Source: Microbacterium sp. AK009
GTDB lineage: Bacteria > Actinomycetota > Actinomycetes > Actinomycetales > Microbacteriaceae
Direction of reading: 5' to 3'
DNA: 64,000 nucleotides
NCBI RefSeq assembly: GCF_013410955.1
Contig: NZ_JACCCG010000002.1
Coordinates: forward strand, 479,225-543,224
Notes under the pieces: generated by a model
Database searches by the model: none
What the model saw: only the letters and a program-made list of their open reading frames with translations
Told to the model about the DNA's origin: nothing
Position numbers and translations under genes: made by a program
Part shown: positions 46,570-57,110 of the stretch, piece by piece
Layout: the number at the start of each line of letters is the position of its first letter
Numbering within the stretch: position 1 is the first letter of the stretch

Positions 46570-49353
46570 TCAGCCGCGCGGCTTCTCCACCATTTCGGTC
46601 GTCTCGATCTCGTCGCCGATCTGGATGTCGTTGTACTTGCCGAGCCCGATACCGGCCTCGAAGTCCGTGCGGACCTCGGTGACGTCATCCTTGAACCGGC
46701 GCAGCGACTCGATCGCCAAGCCGTCGGCGATCACGACGCCGTCGCGGATGACCCGCGCCTTGGCGTTGCGCGTGATCGTGCCGGAGCGGACGATCACACC
46801 GGCGATGTTGCCGAACTTCGAGGAGCGGAACACCTCGCGGATCTCGGCGACGCCCGACTGGACCTCTTCGTATTCCGGCTTGAGCATGCCCGTCAGGGAC
46901 TGCTCGACGTCGTCGATCGCGTTGTAGATGACCGAGTAGAACCGCACGTCCACACCCTCACGGGCAGCGCGCTCGCGCGCCTTGGTGTCGGGGCGGACGT
47001 TGAAGCCGATCACGATCGCGTTGTCGATCGTGGCCAGGTTGATGTCCGACTCGGTGATCGCGCCGACGCCGCGGTGGATGATGCGCAGCTGCACGCTGTC
47101 ATCGACCTCGATCTTCAGCAGCGACTCCTCCAGCGCCTCGACGGCACCGGAGACGTCGCCCTTGATGATGAGGTTGAGCGACTCGACCTTGCCCTCTTCC
47201 AGCGCACGGGTGAAGTCCTCGAGCGAGATGCGCTTGCGGGCCTTCGCCAGGGCGGCGTTGCGCTCCGCGGCTTCACGCTTCTCGGCGATCTGACGGGCGG
47301 TGCGGTCTTCCTCGGTGACGATGAAGACGTCGCCGGCGCGCGGCACGGAGTTGAGCCCCTGCACCTGCACGGGACGGGACGGGTAGGCCTCTTCGACCGG
47401 CTCGCCGTTCTCGTCGATCATCGCGCGGACGCGGCCGTAGGCGGTGCCCGCCACGATCGCGTCGCCGACCCGGAGGGTTCCGGACTGGATGAGCACCGTC
47501 GCGACCGAACCGCGGCCCTTGTCGAGCTTGGCCTCGATGGCGACACCGCGGGCGGCCTTGTTGGGGTTGGCTGTGAGATCGAGTCCCGCATCGGCGGTGA
47601 GCAGCACCGCGTCCAGGAGGTCCTGGATGCCGATGTTGTTCCGCGCCGACACGTCGACGAACATCACGTCGCCGCCGTACTCCTCAGCCACCAGACCGTA
47701 CTCGGTGAGCTGCTGACGCACCTTGGCGGGATTGGCCTCGGGCTTGTCGATCTTGTTCACCGCGACCACGATCGGCACGTTCGCGGCCTGCGCGTGGTTC
47801 AGCGCCTCCACCGTCTGCGGCATGATGCCGTCGTCGGCGGCGACCACGAGGATCGCGAGGTCGGTCACCTGCGCACCACGGGCACGCATGGCGGTGAACG
47901 CCTCGTGGCCCGGCGTGTCGATGAAGGTGACGGCGCGCTCGATGCCGTCGTGCTCGGTCCACACCTGGTAGGCGCCGATGTGCTGGGTGATGCCACCGGC
48001 TTCGCCTGCGACCACGTTGGTCTGACGGATGGCGTCGAGCAGTCGCGTCTTACCGTGGTCGACGTGACCCATGACGGTCACGACCGGGGGACGGATCTCC
48101 AGGTCCTCTTCGCTCTCGGCCTCGAGCTCGGCATCGAGGTCGAGTCCGAAGCCCTCCAGGAGCTCCTTGTCCTCGTCCTCGGGCGAGACCATCTGGATCT
48201 TGTAGCCCAGCTCCTCGCCCAGCACCTCGAAGGTGGCTTCGTCGAGGGACTCGGTCGCGGTGGCCATCTCGCCGAGGTTGAACAGGATCGTCACGAGCGT
48301 TCCGGGCTGCACGGTGTACCCGCGCAGGGCCTCGAGCTTGTCCGCGAAGTCGGAGATCGATGCGCCGCGGCGCAGGCGGATGATCTCGCCGTTGCCCTTC
48401 TGAACGTTGACGCCGCCGACGACGGGCGCCGACCGCATCTCGAATTCCTGCCGCTTCGCCCGACGCGACTTGCGCTGCTTGGACTTTCCGCCGCCCTTGC
48501 CGAAGGCACCTGCGGTGCCACCGCCGGGGCCTCGACCGCGACCGCCGCCGCCACCCGGGCGACCGGCGAAGCCGCCGCCGGCGGGAGCACCGGGGCGGAA
48601 TCCGCCGCCACCGCCGCCGCCGGGACGACCGGGACCGCCGGGACGCTGCTGGAAGGGCGCGCCGGGACGCCCGCCGCCGCCGGGGCGACCGGCGCCACCG
48701 GGACGCGGCGCGCCGGGGCGCGGTGCGCCCGGACGCGGGGCCTGCGGCCGCGGGATGTTACCGGGGGTCGGACGCTGGCCCATCCCCTGCTGCGAGGAGA
48801 ACGGGTTGTTTCCCGGGCGCGGGCCGGCGGGGCGCTGCCCCATCCCCTGCTGCGAGGAGAACGGGTTGTTGCCCGGACGCGGCGCACCCGGACGCGGAGC
48901 ACTGCCGCCCGGCCGCGGCGCGGGCGGGGTCGGTGCCGCCGGCGAAGGCGCGGGGGCGGAGGAAGCCGGAGCCTCGGGCGCGGCGGCAGCGGGACGCTCG
49001 GCCGCGGGGGCCGGTGCGCCGGGCGCCGCGGGGCGCGGCGACGACTGCGGAGCAGCCGGGGCTGCGGGCGCCGCCGGAGCGGCGGGCGCAGGCGCGGCCG
49101 GCTTGGCCGAGGGCGCAGGACGCGAGGGGCCGGGGCGACCCGCCGGGCGGGCGGGCGCGGTCTTGGTGTCGCCGGCCGCGGCCGGAGCACCGTCCGCCTG
49201 CAGCGCAGCGCGGAGCTTGCGAGCCACGGGGGGCTCGATGGTCGACGAGGGGCTCTTGACGAACTCGCCGAGTTCCTTCAGCTTGGCCAGAGCGACCTTG
49301 CTGTCGACGCCGAGTTCGGAAGCGATCTCGTGCACGCGTGGTTTGGCAGCCAC
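46570..49353 (-). CDS. infB: Translation initiation factor IF-2
   Basis: A 927-residue IF-2 that recruits initiator tRNA. The N-terminus is an IF2_N domain ([22 protein letters not shown]), followed by a roughly 250-residue Ala/Pro/Gly/Arg arm typical of actinobacteria. The GTPase has [26 protein letters not shown] and VAVNKIDKP; domains II-IV follow, ending with the fMet-tRNA-binding C2 domain. The arm contains a duplicated [13 protein letters not shown] unit. The start is GTG, with AGGAG 5 nt upstream, and that site is partly buried in a 10-bp hairpin. It is part of the nusA-ylxR-infB run. Confidence 0.97.
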   Translation of the reverse strand: MAAKPRVHEIASELGVDSKVALAKLKELGEFVKSPSSTIEPPVARKLRAALQADGAPAAAGDTKTAPARPAGRPGPSRPAPSAKPAAPAPAAPAAPAAPAAPQSSPRPAAPGAPAPAAERPAAAAPEAPASSAPAPSPAAPTPPAPRPGGSAPRPGAPRPGNNPFSSQQGMGQRPAGPRPGNNPFSSQQGMGQRPTPGNIPRPQAPRPGAPRPGAPRPGGAGRPGGGGRPGAPFQQRPGGPGRPGGGGGGGFRPGAPAGGGFAGRPGGGGGRGRGPGGGTAGAFGKGGGKSKQRKSRRAKRQEFEMRSAPVVGGVNVQKGNGEIIRLRRGASISDFADKLEALRGYTVQPGTLVTILFNLGEMATATESLDEATFEVLGEELGYKIQMVSPEDEDKELLEGFGLDLDAELEAESEEDLEIRPPVVTVMGHVDHGKTRLLDAIRQTNVVAGEAGGITQHIGAYQVWTEHDGIERAVTFIDTPGHEAFTAMRARGAQVTDLAILVVAADDGIMPQTVEALNHAQAANVPIVVAVNKIDKPEANPAKVRQQLTEYGLVAEEYGGDVMFVDVSARNNIGIQDLLDAVLLTADAGLDLTANPNKAARGVAIEAKLDKGRGSVATVLIQSGTLRVGDAIVAGTAYGRVRAMIDENGEPVEEAYPSRPVQVQGLNSVPRAGDVFIVTEEDRTARQIAEKREAAERNAALAKARKRISLEDFTRALEEGKVESLNLIIKGDVSGAVEALEESLLKIEVDDSVQLRIIHRGVGAITESDINLATIDNAIVIGFNVRPDTKARERAAREGVDVRFYSVIYNAIDDVEQSLTGMLKPEYEEVQSGVAEIREVFRSSKFGNIAGVIVRSGTITRNAKARVIRDGVVIADGLAIESLRRFKDDVTEVRTDFEAGIGLGKYNDIQIGDEIETTEMVEKPRG
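48779..48898 (-). repeat. 60-nt tandem duplication inside infB
   Basis: Two nearly identical 60-nt units encode [17 protein letters not shown] twice in the proline-rich arm of IF-2. The duplication keeps the frame and lies in a disordered region where copy number can vary. Confidence 0.8.
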
Positions 49354-49360
49354 AAATTCT

Positions 49361-49384
49361 CCTGTCTGGGCCTACCCAGACAGG
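49361..49384 (-). promoter_or_regulatory. Hairpin overlapping the infB ribosome-binding site
   Basis: CCTGTCTGGG pairs with CCCAGACAGG (perfect 10-bp stem, 4-nt loop) in the mRNA. The last bases of the 3' arm are the AGG of the infB Shine-Dalgarno AGGAG, 5 nt before the GTG. Folding should limit initiation; it could also act as a partial terminator after ylxR. Confidence 0.6.
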
Positions 49385-49409
49385 GCAGGCCGTTAGTCGC
49401 GGACGGGTC

Positions 49410-49682
49410 TCATTTCGAGCCGTTCACTTTTTTTCCATAGCCGTTCAGCCGTTTCTCGAGGGCTTTCGTGTCAGGCGCACCTGACACCCGCAATGCGCGA
49501 ATGAATGCGCGGCGCCGCACTGCGGCATCCACGCACTCCTGTGTGTCGTGAACCCACGCGCCCCGCCCCGGCATCGACGCGCGCTCATCGAAGACGAGAA
49601 CAGAATCGACCGCCACCACTCTCAGGAGGGTGGCCCGGGGAGCACGCGCGCGGCATCCGACGCACATTCGTACGGGTTCCAT
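49410..49682 (-). CDS. ylxR: YlxR family RNA-binding protein (DUF448)
   Basis: A 90-residue basic protein of the YlxR family. The conserved MCVGCRARAPRATLLRVV and MPGRGAWVHDTQECVDAAVRRRAF segments are complete, and the basic C-terminus (EKRLNGYGKKVNGSK) is typical. Family members bind RNA or RNase P-related partners. ATG 49682 has GAGGTG upstream. It sits between nusA and infB, the almost universal position, 34 nt after the nusA stop. A shorter start at the following GTG (VRMCVGC) is possible. Confidence 0.92.
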   Translation of the reverse strand: MEPVRMCVGCRARAPRATLLRVVAVDSVLVFDERASMPGRGAWVHDTQECVDAAVRRRAFIRALRVSGAPDTKALEKRLNGYGKKVNGSK

Positions 49683-49716
49683 GGTACACCTCGCCGGGCG
49701 TCGGCCCGGTGCCCGA

Positions 49717-50706
49717 TCAGCCCTCTTCCAGGATCGAGTCCGGCTGGATGTCGATCTTCGCGCCGGTGAGCTTCGCCGCGAGACGTGCGTTCTGCCCTTC
49801 CTTGCCGATGGCCAGCGACAGCTGGTAGTCGGGGACGAGCGCACGGACGGCCTTGCTGTTCGAATCGAGGATGAAGCTGGAGGTCACCTTCGCCGGCGAG
49901 AGGGCGTTCGCGACGAACTTCGCCAGCTCGCCGTCCCAGTCGACGATGTCGATCTTCTCCCCGCCGAGCTCTTCGGTGACGGCCCGCACGCGCCGACCGA
50001 GTTCGCCGATGCAGGCGCCCTTGGCGTTGACCGTCGGATCGATCGCTTTGACCGCGATCTTGGTGCGGTGGCCCGCCTCCCGCGCGAGGGAGACGATCTC
50101 GACCAGTCCGTCGGCGATCTCGGGGACCTCGAGGGCGAAGAGCTTTCGGACCAGGCCCGGGTGGGTCCGCGACACCGTGATGGAGGGACCCTTGGTGCCC
50201 TTGGACACCGAGGTGACGTACACGCGCAGGCGCGCGCCATGGGGGTAGTCCTCCCCGGGGACCTGCTCCTCGGGAGGAAGGATCGCCTCGACGGTGCCGA
50301 GGTCCACATGGACCATGCGCGGATTCGGCCCCTGCTGCACGATGCCGGCGACGATGTCGCCCTCCTTGCCGCGGAACTCGCCCAGCACCGCGTCGTCGGC
50401 GATGTCGCGCAGACGCTGGCTGATGACCTGCTTGGCGGCGAAGGCGGCGATGCGGCCGAAGTCGTCGGGAGTGGTCTCCTCTTCGCCGATGACCGCGCCC
50501 TCTTCGTCGGTGAGCGGCAGGTAGATCGCCACGTGACCGGTCTTGCGGTCGATCTGCGCACGGGCACCCGAAGGGAGCTCGCCGGTGGCGGAGGAGTGCT
50601 TGGCGTAAGCGGTCAGAATCGCCTGCTCGATGATGCGCAGCAGCTCGTCGAAGGGGATCTCCTTCTCCCGCTCGATGGTGCGCAGCAATCCGAGATCGAT
50701 GTCCAC
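49717..50706 (-). CDS. nusA: Transcription termination/antitermination factor NusA
   Basis: A 329-residue NusA. The N-terminal RNA polymerase-binding domain (MDIDLGLLRTIEREKEIPFDELL) is followed by an S1 domain around residues 110-180 and two KH domains, seen as DPTVNAKGACIGELGRRV and YQLSLAIGKEGQNARLAAKL. It lacks the C-terminal acidic repeats of the E. coli protein, normal for actinobacteria. The start is GTG at 50706, with GGAGAGGG upstream. It heads the ylxR-infB genes. The usual upstream neighbour rimP is not present; a lipase-fusion gene occupies the place. Confidence 0.96.
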   Translation of the reverse strand: MDIDLGLLRTIEREKEIPFDELLRIIEQAILTAYAKHSSATGELPSGARAQIDRKTGHVAIYLPLTDEEGAVIGEEETTPDDFGRIAAFAAKQVISQRLRDIADDAVLGEFRGKEGDIVAGIVQQGPNPRMVHVDLGTVEAILPPEEQVPGEDYPHGARLRVYVTSVSKGTKGPSITVSRTHPGLVRKLFALEVPEIADGLVEIVSLAREAGHRTKIAVKAIDPTVNAKGACIGELGRRVRAVTEELGGEKIDIVDWDGELAKFVANALSPAKVTSSFILDSNSKAVRALVPDYQLSLAIGKEGQNARLAAKLTGAKIDIQPDSILEEG

Positions 50707-50799
50707 GATGCCCTCTCCTCTATTCAGCTCTCTCCGGTATCCAGCCGCTCCGGAATCCTTCCTACGGTACCCGATGGGGCGCGCAAGGGTGTCGGTCGG

Positions 50800-52629
50800 T
50801 CACCGCGCGCAGTCGTCGCGATCGAGGTCGCGCAGCTGGAACCGCTCATCGCTCCAGCGCATGAGGACGGGCAGGAACCGCGAGCCCGGCAGCAGGATCT
50901 GCAGGTGCTCGTACTCGTCGTACACCAGCGTCCGCATGCGATTGCCGGCAGCGCAGGAACGTGCGACGAAGTCCTCCTGGAGTGAGGGAGGGATCACCTC
51001 GTCCGCGCTCCCCCACGCCAGGAGGACCGGCACCTCCCACGGGCCGGATGCGGCATTGTCCTCCAGTCGTTCCCCGAGGGGGCCCGCGGTGAGGTCACTG
51101 GCGTACAGCGGGTTGTCGGCGGAGACCCCGAGCGCGGTCGCGACCGAGACGACCACCCCGGGTTCACTGGGACAGCGCTGCGTCATCTCGCGGACGATCG
51201 GCGCGGCGCCCGGAGCGAGATACCGCGACAGTTCGACGTCGTCATACGTGTCGGAGTAGGGCACGAGGACCCAGGAGATGAGGATCGCCAGGAGGGCGTT
51301 CGGCTCGCCGGAGATGAGCTCCTCGGCAAGCTCCGCCGGCTCCGCCGCCGGAGCGAGGGCCGCCACTCCCAGCACATCGACGTCGGGGGCGTAGTCGTCC
51401 GCGATCTGAGCCGCCCACAGGGCCGCGTGCCCGCCCTGGGAATGCCCCCAGGCCATCGTCCGCTTCGACAGGTTCAGCCCGTCGATCTCCCGCGAGGCGA
51501 GAACCGCGTCCAAGGACGACCTCGCCTCGCCGGTCCCGATGAGATACGGGAAGACACCGGGAGCACCCTGCCCGGAGTAATCGGTGGAGACGACCACCCA
51601 GCCCTTGGCCAGCGCGTCCTCCAGGGCGGGGATCGCCCATCGCGTGGCGGCGTCGTCGCGGAGGCTGGGCGCGCACCCGCGCGCGACACCGGTCGTGCCG
51701 TGGTGCCACATCACGACCGGGCGCGCACCGCGCGGCGGGTCCACCGGCGAGATGACGAGGCCGCTCGCGACGGCCGGCTGGCCCGCGGCATCCCTCGTGG
51801 TGTACAGGATCCGCGTGACCTGTCCCCCCTCCGGGGCACGACCGGAGTAGTCGTCGGCGCGGATCAGCCGCCCGTGCTCGTACGGCACGACCTCGGGCGG
51901 GGTGTAGAACGCGTCGACGACGGGGGCGCCGTCCTGCAGCCATTCGTTCACCCACCAGCCGCCGGCACTCACCGCCACCAGAAGCAGCGACAAGGCGTAC
52001 CGCCCGACCGCCTGCCAGCCGCGCAGCCGCCGCGACTCCCGAGCCGAGCCGTCGGCGGAGGCGCGTGCACGGGAGGACAGCGCCGCCTGACGCACGACCC
52101 GGAGGAGCTGGGTCGCGCCGAAGACGATGGTGCGCACACCGAAGATCACGGCGACGACGAGGACGGTCACGTCGGGCCACGTGACGGAGAGGATGGCGAA
52201 GACGATCTGGCTCGCACCCCAGGTCGCCGAGAGCACGCGCTCGCTCGCGCGACCGCGCATCAGAGCGTCGGCGAGAGAGGTCAGGCCCCCCACGACGAGC
52301 AGGACCGCGATCGCGGCCGGAAGGATCTGCAGGGCGCCGCGCAGGCCCAGGAGGATGCCGAGACCGAGCGCCACCCAGACGATCGCCAGCGCACGCGACA
52401 GCCACCGCGGCTCCCTCGGGCGGACGATCTCGGCGATGCCGGTGGCCAGCGCACTCAGCGCGACGTAGATCGCCAGGAGCACGAGGGAGGTGAGCGGCCG
52501 CGTGACGACGAGGAGACCCAGGAGCAGGGCGCCCGCCCCGATCACCACCGACACCCACGGCGGCGCGTGAGTGGCGAAATGCGCGAGCGTTCGCCACCGG
52601 ACGCGGCGCGGGTTCGGGTGTGCGCTCAC
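50800..52629 (-). CDS. Membrane-anchored lipase: HdeD-like domain plus secretory lipase
   Basis: A 609-residue fusion. Residues about 20-180 hold six hydrophobic helices resembling HdeD/DUF308 membrane proteins (SVVIGAGALLLGLLVV, ILPAAIAVLLVVGGLTSLADAL). A further helix near 220 leads to an extracellular alpha/beta-hydrolase of the secretory lipase type: ARPVVMWHHGTTGVARGCAPS, nucleophile in MAWGHSQGGHAALWA, Asp in LAWGSADEVIPPS and His in YDEYEHLQILLPG. The GTG start at 52629 has TAGGCT ending 7 nt upstream (leaderless). The lipid or ester substrate is unknown. It sits where rimP is often found upstream of nusA. Confidence 0.85.
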   Translation of the reverse strand: MSAHPNPRRVRWRTLAHFATHAPPWVSVVIGAGALLLGLLVVTRPLTSLVLLAIYVALSALATGIAEIVRPREPRWLSRALAIVWVALGLGILLGLRGALQILPAAIAVLLVVGGLTSLADALMRGRASERVLSATWGASQIVFAILSVTWPDVTVLVVAVIFGVRTIVFGATQLLRVVRQAALSSRARASADGSARESRRLRGWQAVGRYALSLLLVAVSAGGWWVNEWLQDGAPVVDAFYTPPEVVPYEHGRLIRADDYSGRAPEGGQVTRILYTTRDAAGQPAVASGLVISPVDPPRGARPVVMWHHGTTGVARGCAPSLRDDAATRWAIPALEDALAKGWVVVSTDYSGQGAPGVFPYLIGTGEARSSLDAVLASREIDGLNLSKRTMAWGHSQGGHAALWAAQIADDYAPDVDVLGVAALAPAAEPAELAEELISGEPNALLAILISWVLVPYSDTYDDVELSRYLAPGAAPIVREMTQRCPSEPGVVVSVATALGVSADNPLYASDLTAGPLGERLEDNAASGPWEVPVLLAWGSADEVIPPSLQEDFVARSCAAGNRMRTLVYDEYEHLQILLPGSRFLPVLMRWSDERFQLRDLDRDDCAR

Positions 52630-52725
52630 CCGGGCCAGCCTATTCGCCTCTGGTGGGAGGTGCCGTGACGCCGGCGGCGGAGCGGCGTGGTCGCCCTGGA
52701 CGACGCCGCCCGCCATACTTTGCGG

Positions 52726-54237
52726 ATGGATGACGTCAACGCCTGGCTCCTCACCTGGGGCGACAACCTGTGGACCTGGGTCGTGCTGCCGGTGGTGGTG
52801 CTGCTCGGGCTGTACTTCACGCTCCGCTCAGGGGTGGTGCAGTTCCGCCTCATCCCCGAGATGTTCCGCACTCTCACCGACCGCACGCCCCGCACCGAGA
52901 GCGGCGCGCCGCAGTCGGTGTCGGCCTTCCAGGCGTTCACCATCTCCGCCGCCTCGCGCGTGGGAGTGGGCAACATCGCCGGCGTCGGCACCGCGATCGC
53001 GGTCGGCGGACCGGGCGCGGTCTTCTGGATGTGGCTCATGGCGTTCGTGGGCGGCGCGTCGAGCTTCATCGAATCGTCGCTCGCGCAGCTGTTCAAAGTG
53101 CGCGATAAGGACGGGTTCCGCGGCGGACCCGCGTACTACATGGAGCGGGGCCTGAAGGCGCGGTGGCTCGGGATCTGGTTCGCCGTCATCCTCATCGTCT
53201 GCTTCCCGTTCGCGTTCAGCTCCCTGCAGGCCAACACCATCTCGGCCACGGTCGTCGCCACGATCGGCGACGGCTCGCCCGGATGGCTCCCCTGGCTCAT
53301 CGGCGGCGCGATCGCCGTGCTCACCGGACTGGTGGTGTTCGGGGGCGTCCGCCGCATCGCCTCGGTGACGCAGCTGCTGGTGCCCATCATGGCGCTGGCG
53401 TACCTGCTCCTCGGCCTGATCGTCGTGGCGGTGAACATCGAGCGGGTGCCGGAGGTGTTCGCGCAGATCTTCACCCAGGCCTTCGGGTTCAACGAGGTCG
53501 TCGGCGCCGCGTTCGGGTACATCGTGCTGACGGGGGTCAAGCGCGGCATGTTCTCCAACGAGGCGGGCCTGGGTTCGGCGCCCAACGCCGGGGCGAGCGC
53601 GGCGGTGACGCACCCCGTCAAGCAGGGCCTCGTCCAGACCCTGGGCGTCTACTTCGACACCTTTCTGGTGTGCTCGATCACGGCGTTCATCATCCTCGTC
53701 TCGGTGCCCGACCTGGCCGGCGCTCAGCGCGGCATCGACCTGACGCAGGGAGCACTGGTGTCCACGCTCGGTGGCTGGTCGAGCGTGGCGTTGAGCGTGA
53801 TCATCTTCCTGCTGGCGTTCTCGTCGATCCTCGGCAATTACTACTACGGCGAATCGAACATCGAGTTCATCAACCCGGCACCCTGGCTCCTCACCGTCTA
53901 CCGCGCCCTGGTCGTGGTCGCCGTCCTCGTCGGATCGGTCGTCGGGGCGGATCTCGTCTGGAACCTCGCCGACGGCGTCATGGGCCTCATGGCTCTGACC
54001 AACCTCATCGCCATCGGTCTGCTGTCGGGCATCGCCTTCCGGCTGCTGAAGGACTACACCCAGCAACGACGCGAGGGGCGTGACCCGGTCTTCACCCGCG
54101 ACCGACTCCCCGAGGTCACCGGCATCTCGGTGTGGGAGGACGAGCTCTCGGTGACGGGTCCCATCGACCTGCCGACCCGCGTGCGGCAGAGCCGGAAGCA
54201 TCGCGACCACTTGCACGCACCCGCCGAGCGGTCGTGA
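52726..54237 (+). CDS. Alanine/glycine:cation symporter (AGCS family)
   Basis: A 503-residue sodium:amino-acid symporter of the AGCS family, in the cytoplasmic membrane. Motifs: SAFQAFTISAASRVGVGNIAGVGTAIAVGGPGAVFWMW, with the GNI(A/T)GV core, FRGGPAYYMERGL, and KRGMFSNEAGLGSAPNAGASA in the middle. Eleven or so helices can be placed. The C-terminal 50 residues are charged and cytoplasmic. ATG 52726 has CATACT ending 6 nt upstream, a leaderless-type promoter; the longer open frame is ignored. It is divergent from the lipase fusion and followed by the DUF1206 gene 25 nt on. Confidence 0.9.
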   Translation: MDDVNAWLLTWGDNLWTWVVLPVVVLLGLYFTLRSGVVQFRLIPEMFRTLTDRTPRTESGAPQSVSAFQAFTISAASRVGVGNIAGVGTAIAVGGPGAVFWMWLMAFVGGASSFIESSLAQLFKVRDKDGFRGGPAYYMERGLKARWLGIWFAVILIVCFPFAFSSLQANTISATVVATIGDGSPGWLPWLIGGAIAVLTGLVVFGGVRRIASVTQLLVPIMALAYLLLGLIVVAVNIERVPEVFAQIFTQAFGFNEVVGAAFGYIVLTGVKRGMFSNEAGLGSAPNAGASAAVTHPVKQGLVQTLGVYFDTFLVCSITAFIILVSVPDLAGAQRGIDLTQGALVSTLGGWSSVALSVIIFLLAFSSILGNYYYGESNIEFINPAPWLLTVYRALVVVAVLVGSVVGADLVWNLADGVMGLMALTNLIAIGLLSGIAFRLLKDYTQQRREGRDPVFTRDRLPEVTGISVWEDELSVTGPIDLPTRVRQSRKHRDHLHAPAERS

Positions 54238-54262
54238 CGGCACGCGTGGCTACGCTGGAGTG

Positions 54263-55090
54263 ATGGGGGCGGCGACCGAAGCACGGAGCGCGGCACGCGC
54301 CGTGGAGGACGCCGGGTGGTTCCGCGTTCTCGCGCGCTCGGGCTACGTCGCGAACGGAGTGGTGCACCTGATCCTCGGGGTGCTGACCCTGGCGATCGCC
54401 CTGGGCTCGGACGGAGCCAGTGACCAGACGGTGGTCTTCAAGGCGATCGCCGCGGCGCCACTGGGTTTCGCGGCCCTGTGGGCGCTGGCGGTGGGACTGT
54501 CCGCACTGGGCCTCTGGCAGCTCGTGCAGAGCGTGCTGATGCGGCGGCGGGGCGACGAGATGCGCCTTGCCGTCTGGGGCCGGCGCCTCGGAGCGGTGGG
54601 ACAGGCTGTGATCTTCCTCGCGCTGGGACTCATCTCCGCCGCCGTGGCGCTCGGCGCCCGCCCCGACGCCGAGGAGACCACCGAAGACCTCAGTTCCGTG
54701 CTTCTGGCCATCTGGGGCGGCGCCGCGGTGCTCGGGCTCACCGGCCTCGGAGTGGGGATCGGCGGCGTCGCGTTCATCGTCATGGGCGTGCGACGAAGCT
54801 TCGAGAACCGGATGACGCTGCCGGGCGGCCGGCTCGGCACGACCATCCGATTCCTCGGGGTCGTGGGGTTCCTCGCCAAGGGCATCGCGCTGACGATCGT
54901 CGGGATCCTGCTGCTCACCGCCACGGTGACCGCCGATGCAGACGTCGCGGGAGGTCTCGACGGCGCCGTGCAGGCGCTATTCCGCCTCGCCCTCGGTCCG
55001 TTCCTCGTGGCGGCGGTGGGGGTCGGGCTGCTCTGCTACGGCGTGTTCTGCATGTTCCGGGCGCGGTACGCGCGACTCACCTGGCGGTGA
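54263..55090 (+). CDS. DUF1206 domain membrane protein
   Basis: A 275-residue protein made of three successive DUF1206 repeats, each with two transmembrane helices: [41 protein letters not shown] and [21 protein letters not shown] begin them. The function of the family is unknown. TACGCT ends 6 nt before the ATG at 54263, so translation is leaderless; a GTG three nt earlier is less likely. Its own promoter separates it from the AGCS gene despite only 25 nt between. The final 14 nt overlap the 3' end of the convergent proS. Confidence 0.88.
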   Translation: MGAATEARSAARAVEDAGWFRVLARSGYVANGVVHLILGVLTLAIALGSDGASDQTVVFKAIAAAPLGFAALWALAVGLSALGLWQLVQSVLMRRRGDEMRLAVWGRRLGAVGQAVIFLALGLISAAVALGARPDAEETTEDLSSVLLAIWGGAAVLGLTGLGVGIGGVAFIVMGVRRSFENRMTLPGGRLGTTIRFLGVVGFLAKGIALTIVGILLLTATVTADADVAGGLDGAVQALFRLALGPFLVAAVGVGLLCYGVFCMFRARYARLTWR

Positions 55091-56876
55091 GCCGCGCGAT
55101 CGCTGCCTCGACGTCCATGACCTCACGCTCGCCGGTCGCACGATCCCACAGCTCGACATTGCCGGCCCCGGCGTCGCGTCCCGCGATGACGATGCGCGGC
55201 ACGCCGACGAGTTCGGCATCGGCGAACTTCACACCGGGAGAGACCTTCGGCCGGTCGTCGTAGAGCACGTCGCGACCCGAGGCCTCCAGGCGCGCGGCGA
55301 TGTCCTCCGCGAGAGCGTAGGCCGCGGCATCCTTCCCGGTCGCCACCACGTGCACGTCGAAGGGAGACACCGACGCCGGCCAGATCAGACCCTTGTCGTC
55401 GTTGTTCAGCTCGGCGAGGATCGCGAGGATCCGCGTGACGCCGATCCCGTACGAGCCCATCGTGACGGTCACGAGCTTGCCATTCTCATCGAGCACCTTC
55501 AGCCCGAGGGTCTCGGCGAAGAACCGGCCGAGCTGGAAGACGTGGCCGATCTCCATGCCCCGTGCCAGAGACACCGGGCCCGACCCGTCGGGGGCCGGGT
55601 CACCGGCGCGCACCGAGGCGACATCCACCACGCCGTCTCCGACGAAATCGCGACCAGCGACGAGAGAGTGCACGTGCTTCTCGTGGATGTTGGCTCCTGT
55701 GATCCAGCTGGTGCCGTCCACGACGCGGGGGTCCAGCAGGTAGCGGATGCCGCTGGCCGACCCCTCACCCAGGATCGGCCCGGTCTCGGACCACGGTCCG
55801 ATGTACCCGCGGACGAGCTGCGGGTTCCGCTCGAAGTCGGCGTCGGTGGCGGCCTCGACTTCTGCGGGCGCGAAAGCGACCTCGGCGCGCTTGTCATCGA
55901 TGTCCCGGTCGCCGGGAACACCCACGACCACGACTTCGCGTGTGCCGTCGAGGTGGGTGAGGGCGAGCACAACGTTCTTGAGCGTGTGCGCCGCCGTCCA
56001 GCGGGTGGCGTCGTCGGTCGCCGGCCCCGCGATACCCGGGGCGGGCGCGTTGAGATGGGCGTTGGCGTGATCGACGAGGGTCTGAATGGTCGCGGTTTCG
56101 GGTGAGTCGAAGATCACCGGCGCGGGAAGACCGTCGATCGCGAGCGCGGCCGGCGCGATCGTCTGGAACGCCTCGACGTTGGCGGCGTACCCGCCCTCCG
56201 AACGGACGAAGGTGTCTTCGCCGACCGAGGTGGGGTGGAGGAACTCCTCGCTGCGGGCGCCACCCATCAGGCCGTTGTCGGCCTGCACGATGACGTACTC
56301 CAGGCCCAGGCGTTGGAAGATCCGCTCGTACGCGTCGCGCTGCGCCTGGTAGGAGACGTCGAGACCGGCGTCGGTGTAGTCGAACGAGTAGGCGTCCTTC
56401 ATGGTGAACTCGCGTCCGCGGAGAAGTCCCGCGCGGGGCCGGGCCTCGTCGCGGTACTTGTCCTGGATCTGGTAGATCGCCAGCGGCAGATCCTTGTACG
56501 AGGAGTAGAGGTCCTTCACCAGCAGCGTGAAGAGCTCCTCGTGGGTGGGCGCGAGCAGGTAGTCGGCGTCCTTGCGGTCTTTCAGCCGGAAGATCCCGTC
56601 GCCGTAGGCCTCCCACCGACCGGACTCGCGGTAGGGATCGGCGGGCACGAGTGCGGGGAAGTGCACCTCGTAGGCCCCGATCGCCGACATCTCCTCGCGG
56701 ATGATGTTCTCGATGCGGGCCTTGACTCGCAGCCCCAGCGGCAGCCAGGCGAAGATCCCGGGCGCCTGGCGCCGGATGTACCCGGCGCGGACGAGGAGGC
56801 GGTGACTGGTCACCTCGGCGTCGGCGGGGTCTTCGCGGAGCGTGCGGAGGAAGAAGTGCGAGAGACGGGTGACCAC
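55077..56876 (-). CDS. proS: Prolyl-tRNA synthetase
   Basis: A 599-residue class II prolyl-tRNA synthetase of the bacterial type with an editing insertion. Motif 1 lies in [14 protein letters not shown], motif 2 in [25 protein letters not shown] and motif 3 in [15 protein letters not shown]. The INS editing domain spans roughly residues 230-400, and the C-terminal anticodon-binding domain follows. I use the GTG at 56876, giving [17 protein letters not shown] as in relatives. The TTG at 56885 overlaps the -10-like TAGACT (56885-56890) and so is unlikely. It overlaps DUF1206 by 14 nt at the 3' end. Confidence 0.96.
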   Translation of the reverse strand: MVTRLSHFFLRTLREDPADAEVTSHRLLVRAGYIRRQAPGIFAWLPLGLRVKARIENIIREEMSAIGAYEVHFPALVPADPYRESGRWEAYGDGIFRLKDRKDADYLLAPTHEELFTLLVKDLYSSYKDLPLAIYQIQDKYRDEARPRAGLLRGREFTMKDAYSFDYTDAGLDVSYQAQRDAYERIFQRLGLEYVIVQADNGLMGGARSEEFLHPTSVGEDTFVRSEGGYAANVEAFQTIAPAALAIDGLPAPVIFDSPETATIQTLVDHANAHLNAPAPGIAGPATDDATRWTAAHTLKNVVLALTHLDGTREVVVVGVPGDRDIDDKRAEVAFAPAEVEAATDADFERNPQLVRGYIGPWSETGPILGEGSASGIRYLLDPRVVDGTSWITGANIHEKHVHSLVAGRDFVGDGVVDVASVRAGDPAPDGSGPVSLARGMEIGHVFQLGRFFAETLGLKVLDENGKLVTVTMGSYGIGVTRILAILAELNNDDKGLIWPASVSPFDVHVVATGKDAAAYALAEDIAARLEASGRDVLYDDRPKVSPGVKFADAELVGVPRIVIAGRDAGAGNVELWDRATGEREVMDVEAAIARLTAR

Positions 56877-57096
56877 GAGCGACAAGTCTAGGGTGAGGCT
56901 CGAGAGTCACGGGTTCGGGCTGCAGCCGCCGCCACGGCGCCCCCACCCCGTTCATGCGCAATTTTGTGGCCTGACGCTGAGGGCGCGGATCCCCGTCGTC
57001 CCGGCCAGAGCGGTCATCTGTGGACCGATCGACGCTCGGCCCCGCTATGCAGGAAGCGACGGCTCGCATGCTGGAGCAAAGCATCGCACGCGAGAA

Positions 57097-57110
57097 TGCA
57101 ATATATTGCA
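57097..57110. promoter_or_regulatory. Palindromic operator over the acdS promoter
   Basis: TGCAATATATTGCA is a perfect 14-bp palindrome in an AT-rich island within GC-rich DNA, 34 nt upstream of acdS. It contains TATATT, a plausible -10 box, so a dimeric repressor binding here would block transcription. No regulator gene is adjacent. Confidence 0.6.

Noticed and set aside
47074..49440. 788-codon open frame antisense to infB
   Set aside because: It is a shadow of infB; composition follows the complement of the proline/glycine arm and no ribosome site is present.
56900..56930. GGGTTCGG as a tRNA T-arm upstream of acdS
   Set aside because: No acceptor, D or anticodon stems can be folded around it.
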